The notes: generated by a model from the letters alone, not told the origin. 64,000 bases of DNA from Mariniphaga sp041687255 (GCA_041687255.1 JAWLCL010000007.1:165825-229824); one strand, 5' to 3'; positions 26,696-35,833 are shown, numbered from the stretch's first letter. Numbers and translations are program-made.

Positions 26696-27163
26696 TTATT
26701 CCAATTCCATAAGCAGTTCTTCACTTAATTTCCCGGTCCATTCGCACAGCTGTGCTTTTTGCTCATCCGACAGCTTCGCATCACGATGTATCAAAAGATA
26801 TGATTTTAAGGGCATATGTCCCTCCTCAACTTCTTCGCACATTTTATCCAGGGCTGTCATCCGGTCCAGCACTTCCATATTGCCCCAGTTGGAAAGATTC
26901 AGATCGGCCTTTCCATCCCTGATGTGATTGTTTACCATCCAGCCAACCGGCATGATGTAATGGTACCAAAGGTACCTTGTCTGGTCGGAATGGCAGTCGA
27001 GGCAGGAAGTTTTTAACAACTCCTGAATGTCGTCGGAAACCATGACCTGTTCAAACATATGATCGCCTGTCATTTCCACTACCGGTCGTTCAGGTTGAAA
27101 AAATTGCATTGTTATGAAAATTACTGCCAGAATAACAACAGTATATAAAATAAATTTTTTCAT
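26696..27163 (-). CDS. Periplasmic haem-binding domain protein
   Basis: 155 residues. One N-terminal membrane anchor or signal (4-22) and one covalent haem c site, C54-x-x-C57-H58 (SCLDCHSDQTRYLWYHY), then an acidic helical domain with GHMPLKSYLLIHRDAKLSDEQ (in the pattern of the haem_bd domain; GHMPLKSYLLIH is the conserved part). Probably a mono-haem electron carrier or sensor on the outer face of the inner membrane. It shares the domain pattern with the next upstream gene, from which it is 14 bp away. Confidence 0.85.
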   Translation of the reverse strand: MKKFILYTVVILAVIFITMQFFQPERPVVEMTGDHMFEQVMVSDDIQELLKTSCLDCHSDQTRYLWYHYIMPVGWMVNNHIRDGKADLNLSNWGNMEVLDRMTALDKMCEEVEEGHMPLKSYLLIHRDAKLSDEQKAQLCEWTGKLSEELLMELE

Positions 27164-27177
27164 GCCAAATATTCTGC

Positions 27178-27570
27178 TTAATTGTCAATAAGCATTTTCA
27201 TTTCCTGATTTGCCCAGATAACGAATGCTTTAACTTGAGCGTCAGTAAGCTCGGCGTGGGGTTTTTTTGATAAATATTTTTTTGGAGGCATTTCTCTCTT
27301 TTCTACAACTTCTGCCATCTCTTTCAACCTTGTGATTTTTCTTACTTTTCCCAAATCATTGTAAGTTTCAAAATTGAGGGCTTCCAGCGCATCTTCATTT
27401 GTTGATTCCGGCCCATGGCAGTCATAACACGAGTTTTTAAGAATAGCCTGCATCTCTTTTTGACCATCCTGTTCATCCTGATCAGGGATTACCCTGAACG
27501 AAGAATTGAGAATCAGAAAGCCGGTGGCAATAATAAGAATTGCAAAAATGGGAAATACCAATTTGTTCAT
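27178..27570 (-). CDS. Small membrane-anchored c-type cytochrome
   Basis: 130 residues. N-terminal membrane segment (4-22) and a single haem site C48-x-x-C51-H52 (SCYDCHGPES). A probable axial methionine lies in EKREMPPKKYLSKKPH, the same block as the MPLKSYLLIH stretch of its neighbour, indicating that the two genes are diverged copies of one domain. Electron donor and acceptor are unknown; a role in respiratory electron flow or in sensing redox state is inferred. Confidence 0.85.
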   Translation of the reverse strand: MNKLVFPIFAILIIATGFLILNSSFRVIPDQDEQDGQKEMQAILKNSCYDCHGPESTNEDALEALNFETYNDLGKVRKITRLKEMAEVVEKREMPPKKYLSKKPHAELTDAQVKAFVIWANQEMKMLIDN

Positions 27571-27715
27571 AGCTTGTGACTTTAATTGTTAAATATCTTC
27601 AATATACGGCAATATTTCCATAATAATGCAATTTTTAGGCAATTGATGAACGTATTAACGGCTGGAACTTTAGGTAAAATGAAACTGACAAAAGCTTTCC
27701 TCTGATTATAAATAT

Positions 27716-27723
27716 TAACTTTG
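27716..27723 (+). promoter_or_regulatory. -7 element before the secreted protease gene
   Basis: TAACTTTG, 18 bases before the start codon, matches the -7 consensus. No clear TTG lies 19-21 bases upstream. Confidence 0.4.
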
Positions 27724-27740
27724 GCAAAAAAGTAAAAAGC

Positions 27741-29918
27741 ATGCGTTGGCTCTTTGTGACAGTGATCATTCTTGTTGTTTCAGCCGGGTTTGCTGCCGGA
27801 CAGGTTTCGCATGGAGGAAGGCCTCTTGAAGTGCCACAGCTCAAAAGCCGTGGGGTTCCCGAGATAGTTATGCCGGCGGTTAACAACAATTCTCTCATGC
27901 AAATGTATGAAGAAGAGCAGCAATCCGGTGCAGTGTTGAAGCCTTTTCGGTTTGCTCACGGGTTTGACGTTAATATCTCTCCGGAAACAGATGGATTATG
28001 GGTCAGGAATATTAACGGCTATGATGTGTGGAGGGTTAAAATACGATCAACAGGTGCCTGGTCATTAAATCTGATATTTAATAATTTTTCACTTCCCTCC
28101 GGCTCCCGTTTGTTTCTTATCGGTGAAAATGAAGACCATATTTTGGGAGCATTTACTTCTGCAAACAACAAGAAGTCGGGTAAATTTGCGGTTGTCCCAC
28201 TTCCGGGTGATGTGCTTACTGTTCAGTTTGAAGTTGTGGCCGGAACGCAGGCAAATGGGTTTACAATTTCAGAGGTAAACCATGATTATGCAGGTATTTT
28301 GAAAGACGGTGAACGCCGGCCCCTGGGAAGAGCCGCCGGAAGCTGTAATGTGGATGTAAATTGTGATATGACTGAAGTTTGGGATGATGCAAAAGATGCC
28401 GTTTGCCGGATCATTGTGAATGGACGGGAAATATGCACCGGGGTGCTGCTGAACAATACAGCTGAAGATGAACGGCCTTTTATTTTATCGGCAGCTCATT
28501 GTTACGACAGGCCGGAGTATGCGGAAACCTCGGTTTTTACCTTTAATTATGAAAGCCCTTATTGTGCTCCTCTCGATGGTGATCCTTCGAATTCAGTTGC
28601 CGGCGCTGAAATGAAGGCCTTTTCCGACAACCTTGACTTTTCGCTGGTGGAGTTAAGCCTGATTCCTCCGCCCGACTATCGTCCCTTCTTTTCGGGATGG
28701 AACAGGAGCGGATCGCTGCCCGATTCAACCACGAGCATTCACCATCCCCAGGGGGATATAAAGAAAGTTTCAACCGATTTGGATCCGCCTCTGATTGCTG
28801 ATTTTACTTCCGATTATACACCCTCCGGATTCTTAAAAGTAGTGCGGTGGGATACAGGTGTCACTGAGCAGGGCTCTTCCGGCGGACCATTGTTTAATCC
28901 TTCCGGAAATGTCATTGGAAGCCTTACCGGAGGATCGGCCACCTGTAATAATCCGGTGAACGATTATTTTGCCCGGTTCGATATGGCCTGGGAGTTTAAG
29001 CCCGATTCATCAGGGCAGTTAAAATACTGGCTTGACCCGCTTAATACAAATAAAATGAGTTTGGAGGGAGAGCGGTATTATACGGGTGAAAATCTATGTG
29101 TGTCGTTTACAAACCTGGAAGATTTCGATGAGCATCAGAATGTCGTACTGAACGAAGAAGGCCGAAATGCAGGATTCTGGGGAGGCAGCAATCAAATCAA
29201 CATCACTGAATTTACTGAACGGTTCTCTATTCCGGGAAATGAGCAGCTGTATGGAGTGTCGATGGGAGTGGGCCTTATACAGTTGGCAAGTCCTTCCAGT
29301 AACAGTGCAATAACAGTTAAGGTTTATAACGGCAGGAATGCACCTGAAAATGTTATTTATTCCCAAAATGTTCCCTTAAAAAGTCTTGTGGAAGATGCAA
29401 TGAATTTTATTCCCTTCGATTCCGTTGTGGAGCCTTCCGATACTTTCTTTGTAGGATTTGAGTTGAGCAATTTGCTGCCGCAGGAAGACTTTGTTCTCTA
29501 TCAATCATTGCGACAGCCGGGAAGGGAGAATTTCTTCTGGTTTAAACAGGATAACGTATGGTACGATTTTCAGGCTGCCAATACTGAAGGGTTTTCCATG
29601 GCAAATGTGTTTGAACTGGTAGCCTGCAATGTGAATGAACCTGCACCTGATAAACCGCTGGTTAATGAGCCAATGGAGGCGGTTGTTTATCCCAATCCGA
29701 CTCAGGGTATATTTACTTTTGAAGCAGGCCAGGAAGTAATACCTGAAAATGTTAAGGTTTATAATATTATCGGTAAGGAAGTTAAAGCCCGTATGTATCA
29801 ATACCGGGAGAAAAAAATACAGATTGATTTGTCAGGAAACATGCCGGGAGTTTATTTTGTACGCTTTAATTCTGAACTGGGCAGGCTTTCAGAAAAAGTT
29901 ATTTTTAATCCCCGGTAA
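27741..29918 (+). CDS. Secreted trypsin-like serine protease with T9SS type A sorting domain
   Basis: 725 residues. Signal peptide (1-22), an N-terminal propeptide-like beta region, then a chymotrypsin-fold domain with the triad H253 (ILSAAHCYD), D299 (SDNLDFSLVEL) and S380 (EQGSSGGPLFN). A jelly-roll-like region follows (about 440-640), and the C-terminal 80 residues form the T9SS type A signal (VVYPNPTQGIFTF ... NMPGVYFVRFN). The protein would be exported through T9SS and attached or released outside. Its stop is 9 bases before the ATG of the substrate-binding protein of an importer, so the two are co-transcribed. Confidence 0.93.
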   Translation: MRWLFVTVIILVVSAGFAAGQVSHGGRPLEVPQLKSRGVPEIVMPAVNNNSLMQMYEEEQQSGAVLKPFRFAHGFDVNISPETDGLWVRNINGYDVWRVKIRSTGAWSLNLIFNNFSLPSGSRLFLIGENEDHILGAFTSANNKKSGKFAVVPLPGDVLTVQFEVVAGTQANGFTISEVNHDYAGILKDGERRPLGRAAGSCNVDVNCDMTEVWDDAKDAVCRIIVNGREICTGVLLNNTAEDERPFILSAAHCYDRPEYAETSVFTFNYESPYCAPLDGDPSNSVAGAEMKAFSDNLDFSLVELSLIPPPDYRPFFSGWNRSGSLPDSTTSIHHPQGDIKKVSTDLDPPLIADFTSDYTPSGFLKVVRWDTGVTEQGSSGGPLFNPSGNVIGSLTGGSATCNNPVNDYFARFDMAWEFKPDSSGQLKYWLDPLNTNKMSLEGERYYTGENLCVSFTNLEDFDEHQNVVLNEEGRNAGFWGGSNQINITEFTERFSIPGNEQLYGVSMGVGLIQLASPSSNSAITVKVYNGRNAPENVIYSQNVPLKSLVEDAMNFIPFDSVVEPSDTFFVGFELSNLLPQEDFVLYQSLRQPGRENFFWFKQDNVWYDFQAANTEGFSMANVFELVACNVNEPAPDKPLVNEPMEAVVYPNPTQGIFTFEAGQEVIPENVKVYNIIGKEVKARMYQYREKKIQIDLSGNMPGVYFVRFNSELGRLSEKVIFNPR

Positions 29919-29927
29919 GTCATGTAT

Positions 29928-31052
29928 ATGCGTATTTTAATAAGTTATTTAGTTGTTCTGATTTGTGTTGCAGGGTGTGTTAACGCTCCTGAAAAACGGT
30001 TTGACACCGGCAATCAAAGCGATAAGGCAGAGGGTTTCGATATAGAAGAATCGGGTGGGATTACAAATCTAACTGTATTCAACCCGTGGGGAAAGGCCAA
30101 AGGTGTTTCATTTGAATATTACCTGGTAGACCGGAACTCTGAAGTGCCTGATTCACTTTCGGGAAAAAAAGTTATCAAAACGCCTGTTCGAAGGGTTATC
30201 TGCCTTTCAACAACCCACCTTGCTTACCTCGATGTGCTTGAAGAAACAGATGCCGTTGTTGGAATATCCGGAAGCAGGTACATCTCTAATCCTGAAATCC
30301 GGAAACGCATGGAACAGGATGAAGTTCCTGATGTAGGCTACGGCCAAAACCTGAATTACGAGCTGATGGTAAGTCTTAAGCCCGATCTGGTGATGGTATA
30401 CGGTATAGGAAGCGAAGTGACCAGCTATACCCGAAAGCTGGAAGAATTGGGCATTCCGGTTGTAATGGTGGCCGAATACCTGGAGGAATCGCCTCTTGGA
30501 AAAGCTGAATGGGTGAAGTTTATGGGTGCTTTTTTTGAAAAAGAGAAGATGGCCGAAGACTATTTTTTGAAAGTTGAGAAGGAATATAACCGGCTAAAGG
30601 GGCTTGCTGCCGGCGACCAAAGCAGACCAAAGGTGTTGGTGGGCTCTCCGTATAAGGATGCCTGGTGGGTGCCCGGGGGAAATTCCTATCTTGCTAATCT
30701 GATTTCCGATGCCGGCGGTAATTATATCGGACGAAACAATGCTTCCCGTGAAAGCTATGTTATATCCTTTGAAAATGCCCTGGCATGGGGAGGACTTGCT
30801 GACATCTGGATTAATATGGGCAACCTTACTTCTAAAAGTGAGTTGCTTGCTGCCGACCAGCGGTTTGAAAATTTAGCTGTGTTCAATAAAGGCAGGCTGT
30901 ACAACAACATTAACAGGCTTAGCAGTCATGGCGGAAACGACTTCTGGGAAAGCGGAACGGTAAATCCCCATCTTGTTTTGCGTGATTTAATTTCCATTTT
31001 TCATCCGGGATTGGTTAAGGAAGAATTGGTATATTACAGGGAAATTCAATGA
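29928..31052 (+). CDS. Substrate-binding lipoprotein of an iron/cobalamin-type ABC importer
   Basis: 374 residues from ATG at 29928 (29922 also possible). Lipoprotein signal MRILISYLVVLICVAGC with lipid on C17. The class III periplasmic binding fold is shown by RVICLSTTHLAYLDVL, VVGISG, and LKPDLVMVYG with GIPVVMVAEYLE. Such proteins carry Fe-siderophore, haem or cobalamin to a FecCD/BtuCD permease. The next two genes encode permease and ATPase, all overlapping. No riboswitch was found upstream, so the ligand stays open; iron or haem fits the protease in the same operon. Confidence 0.9.
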   Translation: MRILISYLVVLICVAGCVNAPEKRFDTGNQSDKAEGFDIEESGGITNLTVFNPWGKAKGVSFEYYLVDRNSEVPDSLSGKKVIKTPVRRVICLSTTHLAYLDVLEETDAVVGISGSRYISNPEIRKRMEQDEVPDVGYGQNLNYELMVSLKPDLVMVYGIGSEVTSYTRKLEELGIPVVMVAEYLEESPLGKAEWVKFMGAFFEKEKMAEDYFLKVEKEYNRLKGLAAGDQSRPKVLVGSPYKDAWWVPGGNSYLANLISDAGGNYIGRNNASRESYVISFENALAWGGLADIWINMGNLTSKSELLAADQRFENLAVFNKGRLYNNINRLSSHGGNDFWESGTVNPHLVLRDLISIFHPGLVKEELVYYREIQ

Positions 31053-32098
31053 ATGCGAAAAACAAAACAACACGAACAACTGCAGGGCTTCAATTTTCTT
31101 TATTGGCCTTATTGCTGGTGCTTTTTTTTACAGCCGATTTATTGCTTGGCTCAGTAATCATTCCTGTAAAACAGGTATTGCTGGCATTTTTCCCTTCTGC
31201 TGAGACCAATGAAACTTTCCGGACAATAATACTCGAATTCAGGTTGCCAAAGGCTTTAACCGCTGTACTGACCGGAGCAGCTCTTTCGTTAAGCGGTCTT
31301 CAGATGCAGACGATATTCCGCAATCCTCTGGCAGGTCCTTATGTATTGGGTATCAGTGCCGGAGCAAGTTTAGGGGTAGCGTTGTTTGTTCTGGGTTTTT
31401 CATCCACATTGGCATTGGGCATGTTTTCCGCTTCCGGAGCGTTGCCATTGGCCCTGGTGGCATGGCTGGGATCCTTTCTTGTAATGTTGCTGGTGTTGTA
31501 TGTTTCAGCACGCGTAAACGATATAATGACTTTGTTAATCCTGGGTATTCTTTTTACAAGCGCCGTTACAGCCATTGTAAGCATTTTGCAGTATTTCAGC
31601 AGCGAATCGATGTTGAAGGCATTTATTATCTGGACCATGGGAAGCCTGGGAAGTGTCACCAAATCGCAGCTTATGGTATTGTCGCCTGCCATTGGAGCGG
31701 GCATTTTGCTTGCACTGCTGAAAATAAAAGATCTGAACGCTTTTTTATTGGGAGAGGATTATGCACGTTCGCTGGGAGTCTCTATTATAAGCAGCCGGAT
31801 ACTTATTTTTATGAGCGCCAGTCTGCTTGCAGGAACAATTACTGCTTTCTGCGGCCCGATAGGTTTTATAGGAATTGCTGTCCCGCATATCTGCAGGGTA
31901 TTCTTTAAAACGGCAAACCATATGATACTGGTTCCTGCAGTCATAATCACGGGCAGCATTGTAATGCTTTTCAGCGATATCGTATCACAGCTTCCGGGTA
32001 TGCAAACCACTCTGCCGATAAATTCGGTAACCGCTCTTATTGGAATTCCGGTGATAATCTGGATGATTGTTAAAAACAGGAAATTTGTTTCAGTGTAA
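31049..32098 (+). CDS. FecCD/BtuC-family ABC importer permease
   Basis: 349 residues, about ten membrane helices. Typical family stretches: EFRLPKALTAVLTGAALSLSG, QTIFRNPLAGPYVLGISAGAS (in two pieces QTIFRNPLAGPYVLG and ISAGASLG), and GPIGFIGIAVPHICR, the coupling helix to the ATPase. It starts inside the end of the binding-protein gene (ATGA overlap) and ends in a one-base overlap (TAATG) with the ATPase gene, so all three are translated together. Confidence 0.95.
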   Translation: MNAKNKTTRTTAGLQFSLLALLLVLFFTADLLLGSVIIPVKQVLLAFFPSAETNETFRTIILEFRLPKALTAVLTGAALSLSGLQMQTIFRNPLAGPYVLGISAGASLGVALFVLGFSSTLALGMFSASGALPLALVAWLGSFLVMLLVLYVSARVNDIMTLLILGILFTSAVTAIVSILQYFSSESMLKAFIIWTMGSLGSVTKSQLMVLSPAIGAGILLALLKIKDLNAFLLGEDYARSLGVSIISSRILIFMSASLLAGTITAFCGPIGFIGIAVPHICRVFFKTANHMILVPAVIITGSIVMLFSDIVSQLPGMQTTLPINSVTALIGIPVIIWMIVKNRKFVSV

Positions 32099-33096
32099 TG
32101 GCAGAACAAAATATAAATATCGAACTGAAACAGCTTACTGTAGGTTATCAGCAGGGTGGAGAAGCTCCAGTTGAGGTTTTGAAGGGGGTAAATCTTTCGG
32201 CAGCCCCCGGTGAGATGGTTGCATTAATCGGCAGCAACGGCATCGGTAAAAGCACTCTCCTGCGCACACTGGCCGGTTTTCAACCCTGGTTCGGCGGTGA
32301 CGTACAGCTTAAGGGCAGGAGTTTAAAAAAGCTCCGCTCCGGGGAAACAGCTCAGATAATGAGTTTCGTATCTACCGAAACAGTGAGGATTCCCAATTTG
32401 TCGGTATTCGACCTGGTGGCATATGGCAGGTTCCCCTATACCAACTGGATAGGAATGCTGACCGATGAAGACCGGTCAATTATTTCCGATGCAATACGTA
32501 AAGTTGGTTTGCAGGGTTTCGAAAAGCGTTTTGTGATGCAAATCAGCGATGGTGAACGGCAACGCGCTATGATTGCCAGGGCATTGGCACAGGATACACC
32601 GGTAATCATTCTTGATGAACCCACAGCTTATCTCGATGTAAGCAACAAGTATGAAATCTTTCATCTGTTGCAGTTGCTGGCATTTGAAAAGAAAAAAACA
32701 GTGGTGCTGTCAACCCACGACCTGAACATTGCCCTGAGAGAGGTGGATAAGTTGTGGCTAATTGCTCCTGACGGTATTTACCAGGGAGCACCTGAAGATG
32801 CTGTTCTCAATGGTTGGTTAAACCAGCTGTTTACGAATGAGCACATTGGTTTTGATGAAACTGAAGGAGAATTTTTCTTTAAAAAAGATTTTCGTGCCAA
32901 GGTGAAAGTGGAAGGGCAGGGGATAGCCCTGTCGTGGACCTTACGCGCGTTGAACAGGAAAGGATACCAGATAGTCATGAAGGCAGAACCCGATTTCCGC
33001 GTAATTGCCGGGGAGAACGAATGGGAAGTGATTCTGAAAAATAATACAAAAAAGAAATTTAACAGTATTTATCAGTTATTGGCGTACCTGGAATAG
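32098..33096 (+). CDS. ABC importer ATPase with C-terminal extension
   Basis: 332 residues. Walker A GSNGIGKST (45-53), signature ISDGERQRA (149-157, Asp in the place of the usual Gly), Walker B VIILDEPTAYLD (169-180) and H-loop STHDLN. Members of this family are usually about 255-265 residues; here about 75 extra residues (from about 258, FFFKKDFRAKVKVEG onward) form a separate small domain with VIMKAEPDFRVIAGE-like strands. The extension could bind regulator or ligand; this is inference. It energises the FecCD permease encoded just upstream. Confidence 0.93.
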   Translation: MAEQNINIELKQLTVGYQQGGEAPVEVLKGVNLSAAPGEMVALIGSNGIGKSTLLRTLAGFQPWFGGDVQLKGRSLKKLRSGETAQIMSFVSTETVRIPNLSVFDLVAYGRFPYTNWIGMLTDEDRSIISDAIRKVGLQGFEKRFVMQISDGERQRAMIARALAQDTPVIILDEPTAYLDVSNKYEIFHLLQLLAFEKKKTVVLSTHDLNIALREVDKLWLIAPDGIYQGAPEDAVLNGWLNQLFTNEHIGFDETEGEFFFKKDFRAKVKVEGQGIALSWTLRALNRKGYQIVMKAEPDFRVIAGENEWEVILKNNTKKKFNSIYQLLAYLE

Positions 33097-33282
33097 CATA
33101 TGTGCCACAGGGAATTAAAAGAACATTTGTGTAACTCTTTAAAAAGTGATAAATTCATTGACGCATTTTTGCCGGGAAAGAAAATAATTAACAGAAGCAG
33201 AAAACAAACTGGTTTAATAATTGTAGAAAACAGCAGGTGCCGGTAAAAAATAAGCCGGATTTAAAAGGAATTGAAACAGAAT

Positions 33283-34947
33283 ATGAAGAAGGTAGAAATT
33301 TTTTGTCACAATACAGGGACAAAACACTCGTACCCAATGGGTACATCATTGATGGAAATCAGCAAAGATTTGAACATTCAGCTTAAGCATCCGGTATGCG
33401 GAGCCATTGTGAACCACCAGGCACGGGAACTTTCATTCTGTGTAGTCAAGCCAAAACAGATAATGTTTTACGATGTTTCGCATACCGATGGCATCAGAAT
33501 GTACATCAGGAGCCTTATTTTTGTTTTATATGTATCCACCAAGGAGGTCTTTCCACATGTTTCATTAAGGATACGCAAAGGAATTTCGAACGGCTACTTT
33601 TGTGAACTGTCGGGAATGGGCCGTGAAATTGATGAGCGCGATGTAGAAGCAGTGAAAAATAAAATGCAGGAATTTATTGATAAGGATGAACCCTTTGTAA
33701 AAGAACGGCTTCTGACCGAAGATGCGGTTGAGCATTTGCTGCAGGAAGGTCTTACGGAAAAGGCGCAGCTTTTCGAACAACGAGGTCATCTGTATTCCAG
33801 CCTCTATTTCTTAAATAATCTGGGCGATTATTTTTATGGAAATTTATTGCCTTCAACAGGATACATCTCCAACTTCAACCTGGAAAAATATTTCGACGGA
33901 CTTTTGCTCAAGGTCCCAAAGCCGGGAAATTTCAATGAGCTTCAGGAAGCGCCTCAACAAAAGAAATTGTTCGATATCTACCAGGAACATAAGAACTGGG
34001 CACGGATACTGAATGTTGCAACAGTTTCACATCTTAATGCTTTTACACTTGATAAAAAGGGTGGTCATATTATAAAAATCTCTGAAGCATTGCATGAAAA
34101 GAAAATTGCCGAGATTGCCAATAAAATTCATCAGCAAAAGGATGATGTTCATGTTGTGCTGGTAGCCGGACCTTCGGCATCGGGGAAAACCACCTTCAGT
34201 ATGCGGCTGGGGGTGCAACTTGCAGTAAACGGCCTGCGCCCCTATCAGGTTTCGCTCGATAATTATTTCGTTGACAGGGAACTTACCCCGCGCGATGAAT
34301 ACGGGAACTACGATTTTGAAGCCCTGGAGGCAATCGACATCAATTTCTTCAACGAACAACTCCTTCAACTGCTGGATGGAAAAGAGGTGCAACTGCCAAA
34401 ATTCGACTTTCACCGGGGACGCCGCTTTATGAACGGCGACCGGTTGCAGCTTAAAAAAGGCGATATACTGATAATTGAAGGAATACATGGAATGAACCCT
34501 TTCCTGTTGCCCCGGATAGATGCTAAAAATACCTTTAAAATATTTATCAGTGCACTTACCCAGGTTTCAATGGATGAGCATACCCATATATCAACTTCCG
34601 ACAACCGGCTGATCCGAAGAATTATTCGCGACAGCAAGTACCGTGGCTATAAAGCTTCCGATACCATAAAACGATGGCCTTCAGTAAAAAGAGGAGAGGA
34701 GAAGAACATCTTCCCCTACCAGGAGAATGCCGATGTTATGTTTAATTCATCAACGCTTTATGAGCTGGGCGTACTGAAAAAGTATGCCGATCCGCTTTTG
34801 AAACTTGTGCTCGAAAATCAACCCGAATATATGGAAGCTTCGCGGTTACTTAAATTTCTTTCCTTCTTTAAACCTATTGATGATGAGGAAATTCCACCCA
34901 CTTCGCTGTTGCGCGAATTTCTGGGTGGCAGCAGCTTCCTGTATTAA
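33283..34947 (+). CDS. Nucleoside (uridine-type) kinase with N-terminal TGS and ThrRS-like domains
   Basis: 554 residues from ATG at 33283 (an earlier TTG at 33271 is unlikely). A TGS domain (1-60, PMGTSLMEISKDLNIQL and KHPVCGAIVNHQ) and a middle region resembling the second domain of threonyl-tRNA synthetase precede a uridine kinase/phosphoribulokinase domain with Walker A GPSASGKTT (about 296-304), SLDNYFVDRELTPRDEYGNYDFE and the late IIEGIHGMNPFLLP. The architecture is typical of Bacteroidota and Thermotoga enzymes annotated as nucleoside kinase. It phosphorylates a nucleoside, probably uridine, in salvage; the role of the N-terminal domains is unknown. Confidence 0.9.
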   Translation: MKKVEIFCHNTGTKHSYPMGTSLMEISKDLNIQLKHPVCGAIVNHQARELSFCVVKPKQIMFYDVSHTDGIRMYIRSLIFVLYVSTKEVFPHVSLRIRKGISNGYFCELSGMGREIDERDVEAVKNKMQEFIDKDEPFVKERLLTEDAVEHLLQEGLTEKAQLFEQRGHLYSSLYFLNNLGDYFYGNLLPSTGYISNFNLEKYFDGLLLKVPKPGNFNELQEAPQQKKLFDIYQEHKNWARILNVATVSHLNAFTLDKKGGHIIKISEALHEKKIAEIANKIHQQKDDVHVVLVAGPSASGKTTFSMRLGVQLAVNGLRPYQVSLDNYFVDRELTPRDEYGNYDFEALEAIDINFFNEQLLQLLDGKEVQLPKFDFHRGRRFMNGDRLQLKKGDILIIEGIHGMNPFLLPRIDAKNTFKIFISALTQVSMDEHTHISTSDNRLIRRIIRDSKYRGYKASDTIKRWPSVKRGEEKNIFPYQENADVMFNSSTLYELGVLKKYADPLLKLVLENQPEYMEASRLLKFLSFFKPIDDEEIPPTSLLREFLGGSSFLY

Positions 34948-34973
34948 TTAATATTGGATTCAACGGGTTTTAA

Positions 34974-35005
34974 TTTTGTAGTGAGGGCAAATTGTTTTAA
35001 CTTTA
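34974..35005 (+). promoter_or_regulatory. Promoter of the superoxide dismutase gene
   Basis: TTTTG (34974-34978), 19 bases, TAACTTTA (34998-35005), followed 45 bases later by the start codon. A near-consensus Bacteroidota promoter. Confidence 0.5.
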
Positions 35006-35050
35006 TTGTAAAATTAAAAACAATTATTCACCCTTTAAACGGAAAAAATT

Positions 35051-35632
35051 ATGGCATTTAATTTACCCGATTTACCCTATGCAAAAAATGCATTGGAACC
35101 CTACATCAGTGAAAAAACCCTTGAATTTCACTATGGCAAGCACCACAAAACCTATGTTGAAAAAACAAACGATCTAATAAAAGGAACCGAGTTTGAAAAT
35201 TCTTCGCTGGAAGACATTATTAAAAAAGCTGAGGGGGGAATATTCAATAACGGTGCACAGGTGTGGAACCACACCTTCTATTTCAGTCAGTTTAACCCCA
35301 ACGGGCAAAAAGAACCACAGGGGGAACTTAAGGATGCTATCGATAAAAAGTTTGGTTCGTTTGAAGCATTTAAGGAAGAATTCTCAAAAGCTGCTGCCAC
35401 TCTTTTCGGTTCCGGCTGGGCGTGGCTGGTAAAAAATCAAAACAACGAACTGGAAATCGTGCAGGCTTCCAATGCCGTCAATCCAATTCGCGACGGCAAA
35501 AAACCGCTGCTAACCTGCGATGTGTGGGAACATGCCTACTACCTCGACAAGCAGAATGCACGGCCCAAATACATCGAAGACTTCTGGCAAATAGTTGACT
35601 GGAAAATGATTTCCGATAGATTTGCAGAATAA
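35051..35632 (+). CDS. sodB: Superoxide dismutase, iron type
   Basis: 193 residues, cytoplasmic. Converts superoxide to oxygen and peroxide. All four metal ligands are seen: first His in EFHYGKHHKTYV, second in QVWNHTFYF, Asp and last His in TCDVWEHAYYLD. The GAQVWNH glutamine position marks the Fe type rather than Mn. GSGWAWLV is the usual core. It is followed after 11 bp by a small winged-helix gene, then a terminator, so the pair is one short operon. Confidence 0.96.
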   Translation: MAFNLPDLPYAKNALEPYISEKTLEFHYGKHHKTYVEKTNDLIKGTEFENSSLEDIIKKAEGGIFNNGAQVWNHTFYFSQFNPNGQKEPQGELKDAIDKKFGSFEAFKEEFSKAAATLFGSGWAWLVKNQNNELEIVQASNAVNPIRDGKKPLLTCDVWEHAYYLDKQNARPKYIEDFWQIVDWKMISDRFAE

Positions 35633-35643
35633 ATGTTATTAAA

Positions 35644-35823
35644 ATGAACGTAGAAAAAGTATTCGACACAATGAAGGGTGCCGGCAAACCACTCAAGGCA
35701 GCAGAAATTGCCGAAGCTTCAGGCCTCGACAAAAAAGAGGTTGATAAGGCTATGAAGCAGTTAAAAACTGAGGGCAGAATAGAATCGCCAAAGGTGTGTT
35801 ACTGGCAGCCAAAACAAAATTAA
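35644..35823 (+). CDS. 59-residue winged-helix protein
   Basis: ATG at 35644 to TAA at 35821-35823. The sequence has a complete winged-helix outline: MNVEKVFDTMKGAGKPLKAA (helix 1), EIAEASGLDKKEVDKAMKQL (helix-turn-helix) and a short wing with RIESPKVCYWQ. Small proteins of this type are common in Bacteroidota, often annotated as 'transcriptional regulator' without known target. It shares a transcript with sodB, so a role in DNA binding during oxidative stress or as a nucleoid protein is an inference. Confidence 0.85.
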   Translation: MNVEKVFDTMKGAGKPLKAAEIAEASGLDKKEVDKAMKQLKTEGRIESPKVCYWQPKQN

Positions 35824-35833
35824 GATGAAGCAA

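Noticed and set aside
29900..29928. Possible cobalamin riboswitch before the importer genes
   Set aside because: The protease gene ends 9 bases before; there is no room for a riboswitch.
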